From the NCBI RefSeq assembly GCF_900102025.1, contig NZ_FNAU01000016.1, positions 1-46,961 on the forward strand: a stretch of 46,961 nt of DNA. Reading direction: 5' to 3'. Position 1 is the first letter of the stretch. Each line of letters starts with the position of its first letter. Below, one piece after another: positions 40,984 through 46,961 of the stretch. A program made the position numbers and the translations under genes. Source of the DNA: Actinobaculum suis (GTDB lineage Bacteria; Actinomycetota; Actinomycetes; Actinomycetales; Actinomycetaceae). Under the pieces are notes generated by a model that saw only the letters and a list, made by a program, of their open reading frames with translations, ran no database searches and had not been told where the DNA came from.

Positions 40984-41030
40984 GCCCGCTAAGCCCGCTG
41001 TGCCCGCTAAACCCGCCGTGCCCGCTGACC
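40981..41030 (+). repeat. 10-bp repeats starting at the dnaE2 stop codon
   Basis: TGAGCCCGCT, AAGCCCGCTG, TGCCCGCTAA, ACCCGCCGTG and CCCGCTGACC follow each other with period 10. TGA is the stop. The rest of 41031-41201 has short imperfect repeats (GTACGYAGAACSAG) but no gene. Confidence 0.75.
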
Positions 41031-41201
41031 CCGGGGAGCCTTCTCATATGTAGCGATGTTTTCAATAAGCCGCGGGCTTCCAGTTAGACTGAGCCCCAGT
41101 GCTTTGCGCACTAGCACGTAGCGCCACAGTACGTAGAACGAGAGTGCATAGAGCCAGAGTACGCAGAACCAGGGCAAACTTGCGGAAAGAGACAGGCAGG
41201 A

Positions 41202-41804
41202 ATGGCAAAAAAGGGTGTATTGAAACAACTGTTTCGGCTCGCACGGCGGATTGGGCCCGCCGTCGTCGTTGTACTTGCAAAATATGGACCGCAAGTGCGA
41301 AAGCTCGTGGAACAAAACCCGGAATTCCTCACCAAAGTAACGCAAAGATTCCGTGCCGTGACCGGGGCGAAGGAACCGGGCACGAAAACGGGGGATAGTT
41401 TCGAACACCGCGTGCAGGTCCTCAAAGAACAAGTGACCTACCTGTATGCGTCTGCCAATACTCCGCAAGTAGCGCAAAAAGCTTCCGAATGGCGGGCCAA
41501 GCTCGACGCAATTGAACGGTCGATTCCAGTTTTGAACGCCATGAGCCGCTCCAAACGCGGCTCCGAAAAACGCGAGATTTCGCGCCGGCTAGACCAACTC
41601 GCCGAACAAATCATGGCGGCCAGCCTGATTGACGAAATCGAAGACGCCGAATTTGAAGAAGAAACCCCGCAAACTCCCCGCAGCGGCCAAACCGGAACCA
41701 CCCGTACCACCCGTACCCAGAAAAGCAACGAAACCGGGACCACCTGCACCCAGAAAAGCAACGAAACCGGGAAGACCGAAGAAACCAACGCGGCGGATGC
41801 ATAA
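41202..41804 (+). CDS. Hypothetical protein with N-terminal hydrophobic helix and helical core
   Basis: A 200-aa protein. Residues 1-55 are basic with one hydrophobic stretch (IGPAVVVVLAKYGPQVRKLV). Residues 65-145 are helical and charged (HRVQVLKEQVTYLYASANTP, RAKLDAIERSIPVLNAMSRS). The tail is Thr/Lys/Glu-rich with TQKSNETG repeated from a 33-bp duplication (41715 and 41748). The start follows CAGGCAGGA. I do not recognise the family; similar small proteins of unknown function exist in Actinobacteria. It ends in a strong bidirectional terminator. Confidence 0.75.
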   Translation: MAKKGVLKQLFRLARRIGPAVVVVLAKYGPQVRKLVEQNPEFLTKVTQRFRAVTGAKEPGTKTGDSFEHRVQVLKEQVTYLYASANTPQVAQKASEWRAKLDAIERSIPVLNAMSRSKRGSEKREISRRLDQLAEQIMAASLIDEIEDAEFEEETPQTPRSGQTGTTRTTRTQKSNETGTTCTQKSNETGKTEETNAADA

Positions 41805-41846
41805 GCACGCCACGGGCAAACCGTTGCGGTAAAACGAAAATAGTAA

Positions 41847-41909
41847 GGCCTGCCGGCTCAGACCCCGAAAAACTCGGGGCGCTGTAGCCCGCAGGCCAAT
41901 TGTTTTTTT
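41847..41909. terminator. Bidirectional intrinsic terminator between convergent genes
   Basis: GGCCTGC (41847-41853) pairs with GCAGGCC (41891-41897), enclosing an inner stem CCCCGA/TCGGGG, and is followed by TTGTTTTTTT. In the opposite direction the stem is followed by TTACTATTTTCG. It serves the gene ending at 41804 and the leftward gene ending at 41954. Confidence 0.88.
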
Positions 41910-41953
41910 AAAAAAAACAGGTAGGGCGCCGCAGAAAAACCGCGGCAAATACC

Positions 41954-43003
41954 CTATAAACCAAGCGCTCCGGCGATATCGGGGTCGAAGAAATTCGGAC
42001 CTTTGAGAACCTTGCCGTCCTCCCGGTAGATCGGTTTACCGTCCGCGCCAAGTTTGGAAAGGTTTGAAGCCTGCACTGCCGCCAAAACGCGGGCCATAGG
42101 AATACCCATCTCTAGCGCCATTCCGTAAATCACGTAGGTCAGATCGGCTAAAGCATCGGCTGCTTCGACCGTATCGCGCGAACCATCATCAAGTGCGCGG
42201 GCTTCCTGCACGGCCGTCGCAATTTTCTCACCCGCCTGCGGGCCATAAACAGCGGTGGTCAGCTCGATAAATTCCTCGGCAATCAGGCTCATCCGCATAT
42301 GTACCCGTTCCCGGTCTACATTCGGCGTATCCTCCACAATCGGTAAGCCGTACACTTCGTGGAATTGGCGTACTAGCAGTTCCGGTTGGTGCGGATCGCC
42401 AAAAGCCGGGTGGCGCGGATCTGGCCCACACCATGGTTCTCGCGGTTCCATGGGTTCCCCGGCCGCCAAAGAACCATCCAAGCAGTCATGAGCGCGGCCT
42501 TTATTGATCACCCCGCCGCGCCGCCGACCCTCAAAAGTAAAGCCTAGCTTCCACGCCACCTTGGCACTTGCCCAGTTAACTTCCCCATCGTGGATCTCGC
42601 AGGACCAGCGCACCACCTGCAATCCCAGCTCTTGGAACCCAAAGTTGAGAGCCGCCCGGCATATTTCCGGAACGACGCCGGTGCCGCGCGCATCCGGAGC
42701 GCACCAGTAACCAAGTTCGGCCGTGCCGGCCCGTGACGCATGTAAATCCACGCAGGCCACGACTTCGCCGGGAGTACCATCCGCGCTAGATTTTGTTCGT
42801 GCAAACCAGACGGGCTGGCCGGCTTCCCATTTCGCGGCAGCATCGTCCACAAAGAACTGCGCATCGGCTTCCGTGTAGGGAGCAGGTACCGTGGTCCACT
42901 TTTGAATAGTGGGATCCTGGCAGATCTGAGTAATACGCGGAATATCGCTTTCCCGGGGAGCGGTAAGTATAAAACGGCTGGTTTCAAGTTCGGTTACGAG
43001 CAT
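41954..43003 (-). CDS. Fusion of GNAT acetyltransferase and MazG/HisE-like NTP pyrophosphohydrolase
   Basis: A 349-aa two-domain protein. Residues 1-190 are a RimJ/RimL-type GNAT domain: TSRFILTAPRESDIPRITQI, LGYWCAPDARGTGVVPEICR (acetyl-CoA loop) and ASAKVAWKLGFTFEGRRRGG. Residues 205-349 are an all-alpha NTP-pyrophosphatase: MRMSLIAEEFIELTTAVYGP with the EExxE metal site, DTVEAADALADLTYVIYGMA (ExxD) and the tail SNLSKLGADGKPI...GKVLKGPNFF, typical of the phosphoribosyl-ATP pyrophosphohydrolase-like/DR2231 group. The second domain probably cleaves a nucleotide or its analogue; the acetyl acceptor is unknown. TATACT lies 6 nt before ATG. Confidence 0.87.
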   Translation of the reverse strand: MLVTELETSRFILTAPRESDIPRITQICQDPTIQKWTTVPAPYTEADAQFFVDDAAAKWEAGQPVWFARTKSSADGTPGEVVACVDLHASRAGTAELGYWCAPDARGTGVVPEICRAALNFGFQELGLQVVRWSCEIHDGEVNWASAKVAWKLGFTFEGRRRGGVINKGRAHDCLDGSLAAGEPMEPREPWCGPDPRHPAFGDPHQPELLVRQFHEVYGLPIVEDTPNVDRERVHMRMSLIAEEFIELTTAVYGPQAGEKIATAVQEARALDDGSRDTVEAADALADLTYVIYGMALEMGIPMARVLAAVQASNLSKLGADGKPIYREDGKVLKGPNFFDPDIAGALGL

Positions 43004-43015
43004 GGTCCGAGTATA
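43004..43015 (-). promoter_or_regulatory. -10 box (TATACT) of a leaderless GNAT-fusion mRNA
   Basis: On the - strand TATACT is followed by CGGACC and then ATG. No ribosome site exists, so the mRNA probably begins at the start codon. Confidence 0.6.
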
Positions 43016-43158
43016 GATATTGGCGCATAATCGCGAGAGAGCCGGCGTGCGTAACCGTTCTCACAGCACCTAAAAGGGTAGTAAATTGGAAAACCGGGGT
43101 GAACTCGTGCTAAATTCTTCTCTGTTGCTCGCGAGGTAGAACTCGCGGGAAACGTCCC

Positions 43159-43244
43159 GCGCGGGTGGCGGAATAGGCAGACGCGCTAGCTTGAGGTGCT
43201 AGTCCTCGTATAAGAGGGTGGGGGTTCAAGTCCCCCTCCGCGCA
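43159..43244 (+). tRNA. tRNA-Leu (anticodon GAG)
   Basis: An 86-nt class II tRNA. Acceptor GCGCGGG pairs with TCCGCGC (one G-U), the anticodon arm is CTAGC-TTGAGGT-GCTAG with GAG at 43193-43195, and the variable arm CCTCGTATAAGAGGG is long as in tRNA-Leu. The T arm is GGGGG-TTCAAGT-CCCCC with discriminator A at 43244. CCA is not encoded. Confidence 0.96.
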
Positions 43245-43443
43245 CGGGTAAAAATCAATTGCTGCTATGTTGCAACAGCTAAAAGATAACATAGGCAGCT
43301 CTTGGAATAATTGTTGCGTACTCTCAAAAATATGGTTTGGGTTAGGTATTGGCCAGTAGTCGGTGCCAGCCAGCGTTAAGTACCGGTCAGCGTTAAGTAC
43401 CGGTCCGATTGAGAGAAAACTGAGAAAATAGATTTAGAGAAAC

Positions 43444-43481
43444 AAAAAGACCATTCGGCCAATGCGGCGAGTGGTCTTTTT
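43444..43481. terminator. Bidirectional terminator between tRNA-Leu and the rpm cluster
   Basis: AAAAAGACCATTC (43444-43456) pairs with GAGTGGTCTTTTT (43469-43481), 13 pairs with one wobble, giving A-tract/stem/T-tract symmetry. It can end both rightward tRNA transcripts and leftward read-through. Confidence 0.85.
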
Positions 43482-43563
43482 GCATCTCATGTAATTTCTT
43501 GGTTTGACGATTCCCAGCCTTTGTCCAATAAGCCTATAAGCCGCTTATACGTCCAAATATGCG

Positions 43564-43604
43564 GCGAGCGGTAGCTCGTGGCGAGGCCGGGAGCTACCGC
43601 TCGC
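43564..43604 (-). other. Perfect 14-bp hairpin downstream of rpmE2
   Basis: GCGAGCGGTAGCTC (43564-43577) pairs perfectly with GAGCTACCGCTCGC (43591-43604) over a 13-nt loop. It is 66 nt past the rpmE2 stop and has no T-run, so it may be a 3'-end stabiliser or U-less terminator. Confidence 0.55.
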
Positions 43605-43669
43605 GCGAGGCCGTGCACTACTAACACCGGCATAAAGCTATCCCTTAGTGCACAGGTGTCTAGCTATAG

Positions 43670-43918
43670 CTAGTTCTTCATCCCGTAACGCCGCTTGAAC
43701 TTTTCTACCTGGCCGGCAGTGTCAATAATCTGGGCAGTACCGGTGTAGAAGGGATGTGAATAACTCGAAACTTCCATCTCAATGAGGGGATAGGTATTAC
43801 CGTCCTCCCAGGTAATGGTTTTCGGCGAATTCACGGTCGAACGGGTAAGGAAAGTAGTTCCCGTAGGGATATCGCGAAAAACTACGGGATGGTAATCCGG
43901 GTGAATTCCCTTTTTCAT
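43670..43918 (-). CDS. rpmE2: Ribosomal protein bL31 type B (Zn-independent)
   Basis: An 82-aa type B L31 ([20 protein letters not shown], ending FKRRYGMKN). It has no cysteines, so it is the zinc-free paralogue that replaces the Cys4 form when zinc is scarce. It is the last gene of a leftward cluster of Cys-less 50S proteins. Its TAG lies in the 14-bp palindrome CTAGCTATAGCTAG (43660-43673). Confidence 0.96.
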   Translation of the reverse strand: MKKGIHPDYHPVVFRDIPTGTTFLTRSTVNSPKTITWEDGNTYPLIEMEVSSYSHPFYTGTAQIIDTAGQVEKFKRRYGMKN

Positions 43919-43942
43919 GTATACCTTTCAAAAGTAGGTAGA

Positions 43943-43964
43943 AGACGGCGCGAGAGCGCCGTCT
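43943..43964 (-). other. 9-bp tetraloop hairpin between rpmG and rpmE2
   Basis: AGACGGCGC (43943-43951) and GCGCCGTCT (43956-43964) enclose a 4-nt loop (GAGA on +, TCTC on -). In the gene direction TTCTACCTACTTTT follows. It could partly terminate or set relative expression of rpmE2, which starts 25 nt later. Confidence 0.55.
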
Positions 43965-43979
43965 AAGATTTCTGCATCG

Positions 43980-44078
43980 CGCCGGGCTAACTCACTGCGC
44001 TAACCGGCCAGGCAAACTCACCGCGCTAACCAGTCGGGCTAGCGCTAACTTGCCGCGCTAACTCGCCGCGCCGCTAAC
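43980..44078 (-). repeat. TTAGCGCGG repeats downstream of the rpmG stop codon
   Basis: On the - strand GTTAGCG words occur at irregular 13-26 bp intervals, five or six times, starting with the GTTAG that contains the rpmG stop. Unit example: GTTAGCGCGGCAA. The same TTAGCG core occurs after the NUDIX gene. Confidence 0.75.
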
Positions 44079-44241
44079 GCGTTTCACGGAAGAGCACGTG
44101 CTTGCCCACGCGCGGATCGTATTTTTTGAGCTCTAGCCGCTCGGGGTTATTACGCCGATTTTTGCGCGTCACATAGGTGTACCCGGTACCGGCGGTAGAA
44201 ACGAGTTTGATGATGGGCCTAACATCTCCTGGTTTTGCCAT
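44074..44241 (-). CDS. rpmG: Ribosomal protein bL33 (Zn-independent)
   Basis: A 55-aa L33 with the usual features [20 protein letters not shown] and [17 protein letters not shown]. No cysteines are present (the zinc-binding form has CxxC pairs). Two ATGs are adjacent; the second (44241) is favoured by the spacing to GAGGAGG. It was too short for the ordinary gene-length cutoff. Confidence 0.95.
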   Translation of the reverse strand: MAKPGDVRPIIKLVSTAGTGYTYVTRKNRRNNPERLELKKYDPRVGKHVLFRETR

Positions 44242-44276
44242 CATTAACCTCCTCGATAAAAAACTAGGGTTGGAAG

Positions 44277-44314
44277 GGGTGCGGAGTTACAACGAACGAT
44301 CTGGCTCCGCACCC
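44277..44314 (-). terminator. Hairpin between rpmB and rpmG, possible partial terminator
   Basis: On the - strand GGGTGCGGAG and CTCCGCACCC form a 10-bp stem with an 18-nt loop, starting 3 nt after the rpmB stop. CTTCCAACCCTAGTTTTTT follows. The delayed T-run suggests attenuation rather than full termination, since rpmG follows 36 nt later. Confidence 0.55.
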
Positions 44315-44317
44315 GAT

Positions 44318-44554
44318 TTAGATTTTTTCGCCGCGGGCCAGCATGTCGCTAACCACCGCATCGATTCCATATTTATCGATGGTTTTCATGCCCTTCGGCG
44401 TTACCCGGAGCCGTACTTTCCGCCCGAGCATCGGGGAATAGTAAGTTTTCTTCTGAACATTGGGATTCCACCGGCGCGAAGTGCGCTTATGCGAGTGAGA
44501 AACCGTTTTCCCGAACTGGGGCCGGCGGCCCGTTACCTGGCAAACTTTCGCCAT
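44318..44554 (-). CDS. rpmB: Ribosomal protein bL28 (RpmB2-like, Zn-independent)
   Basis: A 78-aa L28: [33 protein letters not shown] and [19 protein letters not shown]. Only one Cys is present, so the four-Cys zinc site is absent. It resembles mycobacterial RpmB2 (Rv2058c), part of a Zur-controlled cluster. It starts 6 nt after rpmJ, whose end supplies AAGGG as ribosome site. Confidence 0.95.
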   Translation of the reverse strand: MAKVCQVTGRRPQFGKTVSHSHKRTSRRWNPNVQKKTYYSPMLGRKVRLRVTPKGMKTIDKYGIDAVVSDMLARGEKI

Positions 44555-44560
44555 GTATTC

Positions 44561-44683
44561 TTACCCTTGCCTTCCCTTTAGACGCGGATTTTTCTTATTG
44601 ATCACGTAGACGCGCCCACGGCGTTTCACCACTTGGGCCCCCGGCTGCTTGGCCAAGGATTTCAGCGAAGCTCTGACCTTCAT
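44561..44683 (-). CDS. rpmJ: Ribosomal protein bL36 type B (Zn-independent)
   Basis: A 40-aa L36: [40 protein letters not shown]. The Cys/His zinc ligands of the common form are missing. AAGGAG lies 8 nt before the ATG and directly abuts the Zur-like palindrome. It heads the leftward rpmJ-rpmB-rpmG-rpmE2 cluster. Confidence 0.95.
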   Translation of the reverse strand: MKVRASLKSLAKQPGAQVVKRRGRVYVINKKNPRLKGRQG

Positions 44684-44691
44684 ACAACTCC

Positions 44692-44719
44692 TTATTGAGA
44701 ACCGTTCCCATTAAGGGTA
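44692..44719 (-). promoter_or_regulatory. Zur-like palindromic operator and -10 ahead of rpmJ
   Basis: A 23-bp near-perfect palindrome at 44692-44714 is centred on 44703, with half-site TTAWTGRGAAC and its mirror GTTCYCAWTAA. TACCCT (- strand, 44719-44714) is a TANNNT -10, so the operator would cover +1. Zur controls Cys-less ribosomal protein paralogues in other Actinobacteria; assigning this site to Zur rests on context. Confidence 0.6.
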
Positions 44720-44829
44720 AAGAAGTAGCGCTTGAAAATCCAGCTCGAATTTGTGCTCCTGCTTTCACTTGCATTCCCACCATAAGGACGTTTCACGACT
44801 GTCATTTCCTGATCGCATAAGCTTGGGAA

Positions 44830-46065
44830 ATGGAGTTCAAGAAATCGCCCCGATCAACTGTTGGTATTGAATGGGAGCTGCAACTTATAGACGTTGATTC
44901 CTATGATTTGCGGCAAGCGGGAGCGGCGGTGATGGACGCCGTCGAGGCGTTACCAGAAGACACTTCGATGATCCATCGGGAAATGTTGCTCAATACCGTA
45001 GAAATAGTTTCCCAACCGCGCCGCCGGGTAGCGGATGCTTGCGCGGATTTGGAACATAGCCTGGAAATTTTAGAGAAAGTTATTGGTCCCTTGCGGATCA
45101 CTTTGGCTTCTTCGGGCACACATCCTTTCGCGAATCCTATTTATCAGCGCGTCACCGATTCGGAACGTTACGCAGAACTCGTGAAACGTACCCAATATTG
45201 GGGCCGGCAGATGCTCATTTACGGCACTCATGTACATGTGGGGATCGATGATCCCGAAAAGGCTTTGCCAATCCTTTCGGCCTTGCTTACCCGCTTTGCT
45301 CATATCCAAGCTTTGGCGGCAGCTTCGCCATTTTGGAGCGGTTCGCTTACCGGATATGCCGATAACCGTGCCATGGTTTTCCAGCAACTACCTACCGCCG
45401 GCACGCCCCTCCAGTTTTCCCGGTGGGAAGAGATCGAAGAATATGAAGCAGGGATGAAGAAAACTGGGATCATCGAAAACTTCGATGAAATCCGCTGGGA
45501 TATTCGTCCATCGCCAAAATTTGGCACTCTCGAGTTACGCATGTGCGATGCGGCCACGAATGTTCGCGAGATTGGGATGATTGCCGCGCTCTGCCAGTGC
45601 CTAGTGGAATATTTCTCCCAGCAGCTCGACGCCGGAAAACCCCTACCGAAGATCCCTGACTGGTTTGTTTCCGAAAATAAGTGGCGGGCCTCTCGCTACG
45701 GAATGGAAGCAATACTAATTTTGGACGACGCTGGTAATGAAGAACCCGTTACTGATACTTTGCGGCGCATGGTTACCACGCTCGCCCCAATCGCTGCCGA
45801 ACTTGGCTGTGAGGAAGAACTCAATGCGGTGTCTGAGGTCTTGGAAGTAGGCGCGCCCTACCAGCGGATGCTTTCCATTTCGGCGCAAACCCACCGTTAC
45901 CGGGAAGCTATTGTGCGTTTCATGATTGCGGAAATGGAAGCCGGGCATCCGCTGGATCCGCATGATTTTGTGGCTAGTGAACGCTCCGCTCTCGAACTTG
46001 TAGAACCGCAAAAGTACGAGACGCCGAACTCGGGTACGCCGCGCCCGGCCACACCGGCAGACTAA
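44830..46065 (+). CDS. ybdK: YbdK-type carboxylate-amine ligase (glutamate-cysteine ligase family 2)
   Basis: A 411-aa GCS2-family enzyme. Core motifs are TVGIEWELQLID, EMLLNTVEIVSQP, MLIYGTHVHVGIDDPEKALP, SPFWSGSLTGYADNRAMVF and IRPSPKFGTLELRMCDAATN. E. coli YbdK has weak glutamate-cysteine ligase activity in vitro; relatives make gamma-glutamyl amides, and the natural substrate here is unknown. TAAGCT is 6 nt before the ATG, a leaderless pattern, although TTGGGAA might act as a poor ribosome site. It is divergent from the rpm cluster. Confidence 0.93.
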   Translation: MEFKKSPRSTVGIEWELQLIDVDSYDLRQAGAAVMDAVEALPEDTSMIHREMLLNTVEIVSQPRRRVADACADLEHSLEILEKVIGPLRITLASSGTHPFANPIYQRVTDSERYAELVKRTQYWGRQMLIYGTHVHVGIDDPEKALPILSALLTRFAHIQALAAASPFWSGSLTGYADNRAMVFQQLPTAGTPLQFSRWEEIEEYEAGMKKTGIIENFDEIRWDIRPSPKFGTLELRMCDAATNVREIGMIAALCQCLVEYFSQQLDAGKPLPKIPDWFVSENKWRASRYGMEAILILDDAGNEEPVTDTLRRMVTTLAPIAAELGCEEELNAVSEVLEVGAPYQRMLSISAQTHRYREAIVRFMIAEMEAGHPLDPHDFVASERSALELVEPQKYETPNSGTPRPATPAD

Positions 46066-46158
46066 CGCGCACAGGTCTGTTAGGGCACACCCGTTTCCTT
46101 TCTTTTACACCAGGTGCGGTAGGCCTTCCCAAGTTGGCATTTGCTCGGATTTGCGCGG

Positions 46159-46170
46159 TAGGCTAGACCT
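46159..46170 (+). promoter_or_regulatory. -10 box of a leaderless mRNA for the Asp-rich protein
   Basis: TAGGCT (46159-46164) is followed by AGACCT and ATG at 46171. TTGGCA (46134-46139) is a possible -35 with a 19-bp spacer. No ribosome site is seen. Confidence 0.5.
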
Positions 46171-46713
46171 ATGGCTACGAATCCACGTTTCGCGCTTGAC
46201 CGTTTGCTCGGCGCTCTGGAGAATTTCCACCAGGTTGCGACCACAACCGATGATCCGGGGGCGCCTTGTGTGCTCGAAGCAGCGGACGCACTTGCCGATG
46301 CTTACACCGTGTATGACGACGTCATTTTTACCGAGTTCGGTATCGAATCCCCGCTAGAAGTGTGGGGGTCGGATGACGACGACGATGATTCACACAGCGA
46401 TTACGACGCCGACGAATACGATTTCGATGACGACGACGATGACGATCTCGACGACGATGATGATCTCGACGACGATGATGATCATGACGGCGAAGACGAC
46501 GACTTCGACGACGTGGACGGCGTAGACGATGATGACGACTACGACGACGCCGATGAGTACGACGACGATGATCACAATGGCGAAGATGATGACTTCGACG
46601 ACGATGATTACGACGACTACTACTATGACGATGATGACGACGTAGACGAGGGCGATGATGACGGCGATGATGACGCTGACGAAACTGCCCGCGGCGAAGT
46701 TGCAGGACGGTAG
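46171..46713 (+). CDS. Small protein with folded N-terminus and Asp-rich tail
   Basis: A 180-aa protein. Residues 1-65 look like a compact helical domain (NPRFALDRLLGALENFHQVA, CVLEAADALADAYTVYDDVI). Residues 66-172 are overwhelmingly Asp with Tyr, Glu, His and Gly, built from GATGACGAC-type triplets. The last residues (ETARGEVAGR) are mixed. Short proteins with a similar N-terminus occur in Actinobacteria, sometimes annotated as primosomal; I cannot confirm a function. The tail would be disordered and could bind Ca/Mg or mimic DNA. Confidence 0.75.
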   Translation: MATNPRFALDRLLGALENFHQVATTTDDPGAPCVLEAADALADAYTVYDDVIFTEFGIESPLEVWGSDDDDDDSHSDYDADEYDFDDDDDDDLDDDDDLDDDDDHDGEDDDFDDVDGVDDDDDYDDADEYDDDDHNGEDDDFDDDDYDDYYYDDDDDVDEGDDDGDDDADETARGEVAGR

Positions 46714-46714
46714 T

Positions 46715-46741
46715 GCTAAACCGTTGCGGCCGTGGTTTAGC
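46715..46741 (+). terminator. Weak hairpin after the Asp-rich gene
   Basis: GCTAAACC (46715-46722) pairs with GGTTTAGC (46734-46741), with two further wobbles possible. There is no T-run. 46742-46871 shows nothing recognisable. Confidence 0.45.
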
Positions 46742-46871
46742 GGCTTAGCTCGTAGTAGCCGTACTACGCACTAATTGAAACATCGGTGTGCCCAAGTGCC
46801 AGCGTGCTGCGTGCATTCACCAATGTAGCGCGTTCAGATAGCGGTGCGGCGTGCCTGGCTACCGACGGGCC

Positions 46872-46961
46872 CGACCCCCGGAAAGTGGACATGGGGGTGG
46901 TGTTTATGCTGCAAGGTCAAGTGTAGCTGACGCGTGTTTTTCGAAGGTGTCTGGGGCCTGG
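46872..46961 (-). mobile_element. Probable end of an IS3-like insertion sequence with the tail of a leftward transposase
   Basis: GACCCCCGGAAAGTGGACA (46873-46891) resembles the terminal inverted repeats of IS3-family elements, which commonly carry the word AAGTGGACA. On the - strand an open frame enters from the window edge and ends at TAA 46906-46904, 13 bp inside that terminus, with last residues DTFEKHASATLDLAA. A reading frame stopping just inside the right-end repeat is the usual IS layout. The other end and target duplication lie outside the window, so this is tentative. Confidence 0.5.

Larger units (their letters stand above)
43245..43669. other. Non-coding region between tRNA-Leu and rpmE2
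   Basis: The first 200 bases are more A/T-rich than the surroundings. They contain TGTTGCAACA (a 10-bp palindrome near 43269) and a 17-bp direct repeat CAGCGTTAAGTACCGGT at 43371-43387 and 43388-43404. A bidirectional terminator (43444-43481) and a 14-bp hairpin (43564-43604) follow. No gene or integrase is seen, so there is no evidence that the tRNA serves as an attachment site here. Confidence 0.7.

Noticed and set aside
43159-43443. Integrated element at tRNA-Leu
   Set aside because: No integrase and no repeat of the tRNA 3' end was seen downstream; only an A/T-richer spacer and a terminator follow.
44177-44581. Rightward 134-residue frame across the rpm genes
   Set aside because: It is antisense to recognised ribosomal protein genes rpmG and rpmB.

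Overview
The window is a dense, moderately high-GC (roughly 55-60% by eye) stretch of an actinobacterial chromosome. Three things point to Actinobacteria: the gene order (tlyA-nadK-recN-steA-steB; sufR-sufBD-Rieske-sufCSUT; divergent glgC/glgA; imuA-imuB-dnaE2), the Zn-independent ribosomal protein cluster, and the frequent TANNNT boxes 6-8 nt ahead of start codons, which suggest leaderless mRNAs. The protein style (Ala/Glu/Pro-rich tails, compact intergenic regions) fits an Actinomycetaceae-like host. I cannot name the genus from sequence alone.

Layout. 1-555: 3' end of a 5S rRNA gene, then a G/T-skewed non-coding tract with a terminator. 556-12803: a rightward cluster of cell-envelope, RNA-modification and repair genes (RNA-helicase-like RGG/TPR/acidic protein, HAD phosphatase, a 90-aa protein, tlyA, nadK, recN, steA, steB, a WecA/MraY-like membrane protein, murJ, NUDIX hydrolase). 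13034-20295: the SUF iron-sulfur assembly operon headed by its sufR repressor, with a SufR-type CAAC-N6-GTTG operator. 20392-24846: ATP-grasp enzyme, small membrane protein, ABC-F ATPase, TM2-domain protein. 24686-29200: carbamate kinase and divergent glgC/glgA glycogen genes. 29408-33106: ABC ATPase, NfeD, SPFH/band-7 protein, SpoU-type rRNA methyltransferase. 33423-34441: XRE regulator and TrmL-like tRNA methyltransferase. 34564-40983: SOS-controlled mutagenesis cassette imuA-imuB-dnaE2. 41202-43003: a hypothetical protein and a GNAT/NTP-pyrophosphohydrolase fusion meeting at a bidirectional terminator. 43159-44714: tRNA-Leu(GAG) and leftward rpmJ-rpmB-rpmG-rpmE2 behind a Zur-like palindrome. 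44830-46713: YbdK-type carboxylate-amine ligase and an Asp-rich protein. 46872-end: probable end of an insertion sequence.

Two window-wide patterns are not explained by ordinary gene content. First, about ten genes end inside the first unit of a short tandem repeat (10-30 bp) that runs into the intergenic DNA, so the stop codon is copied several times; in-gene tandem repeats are always multiples of three. Second, several gene ends or leaders carry long near-perfect hairpins (13-24 bp) without a U-tract, whose imperfections are G-U wobbles in one strand's RNA, some with stable tetraloops (GAAA, UGCG). No CRISPR array, toxin-antitoxin pair, prophage or biosynthetic cluster was seen.
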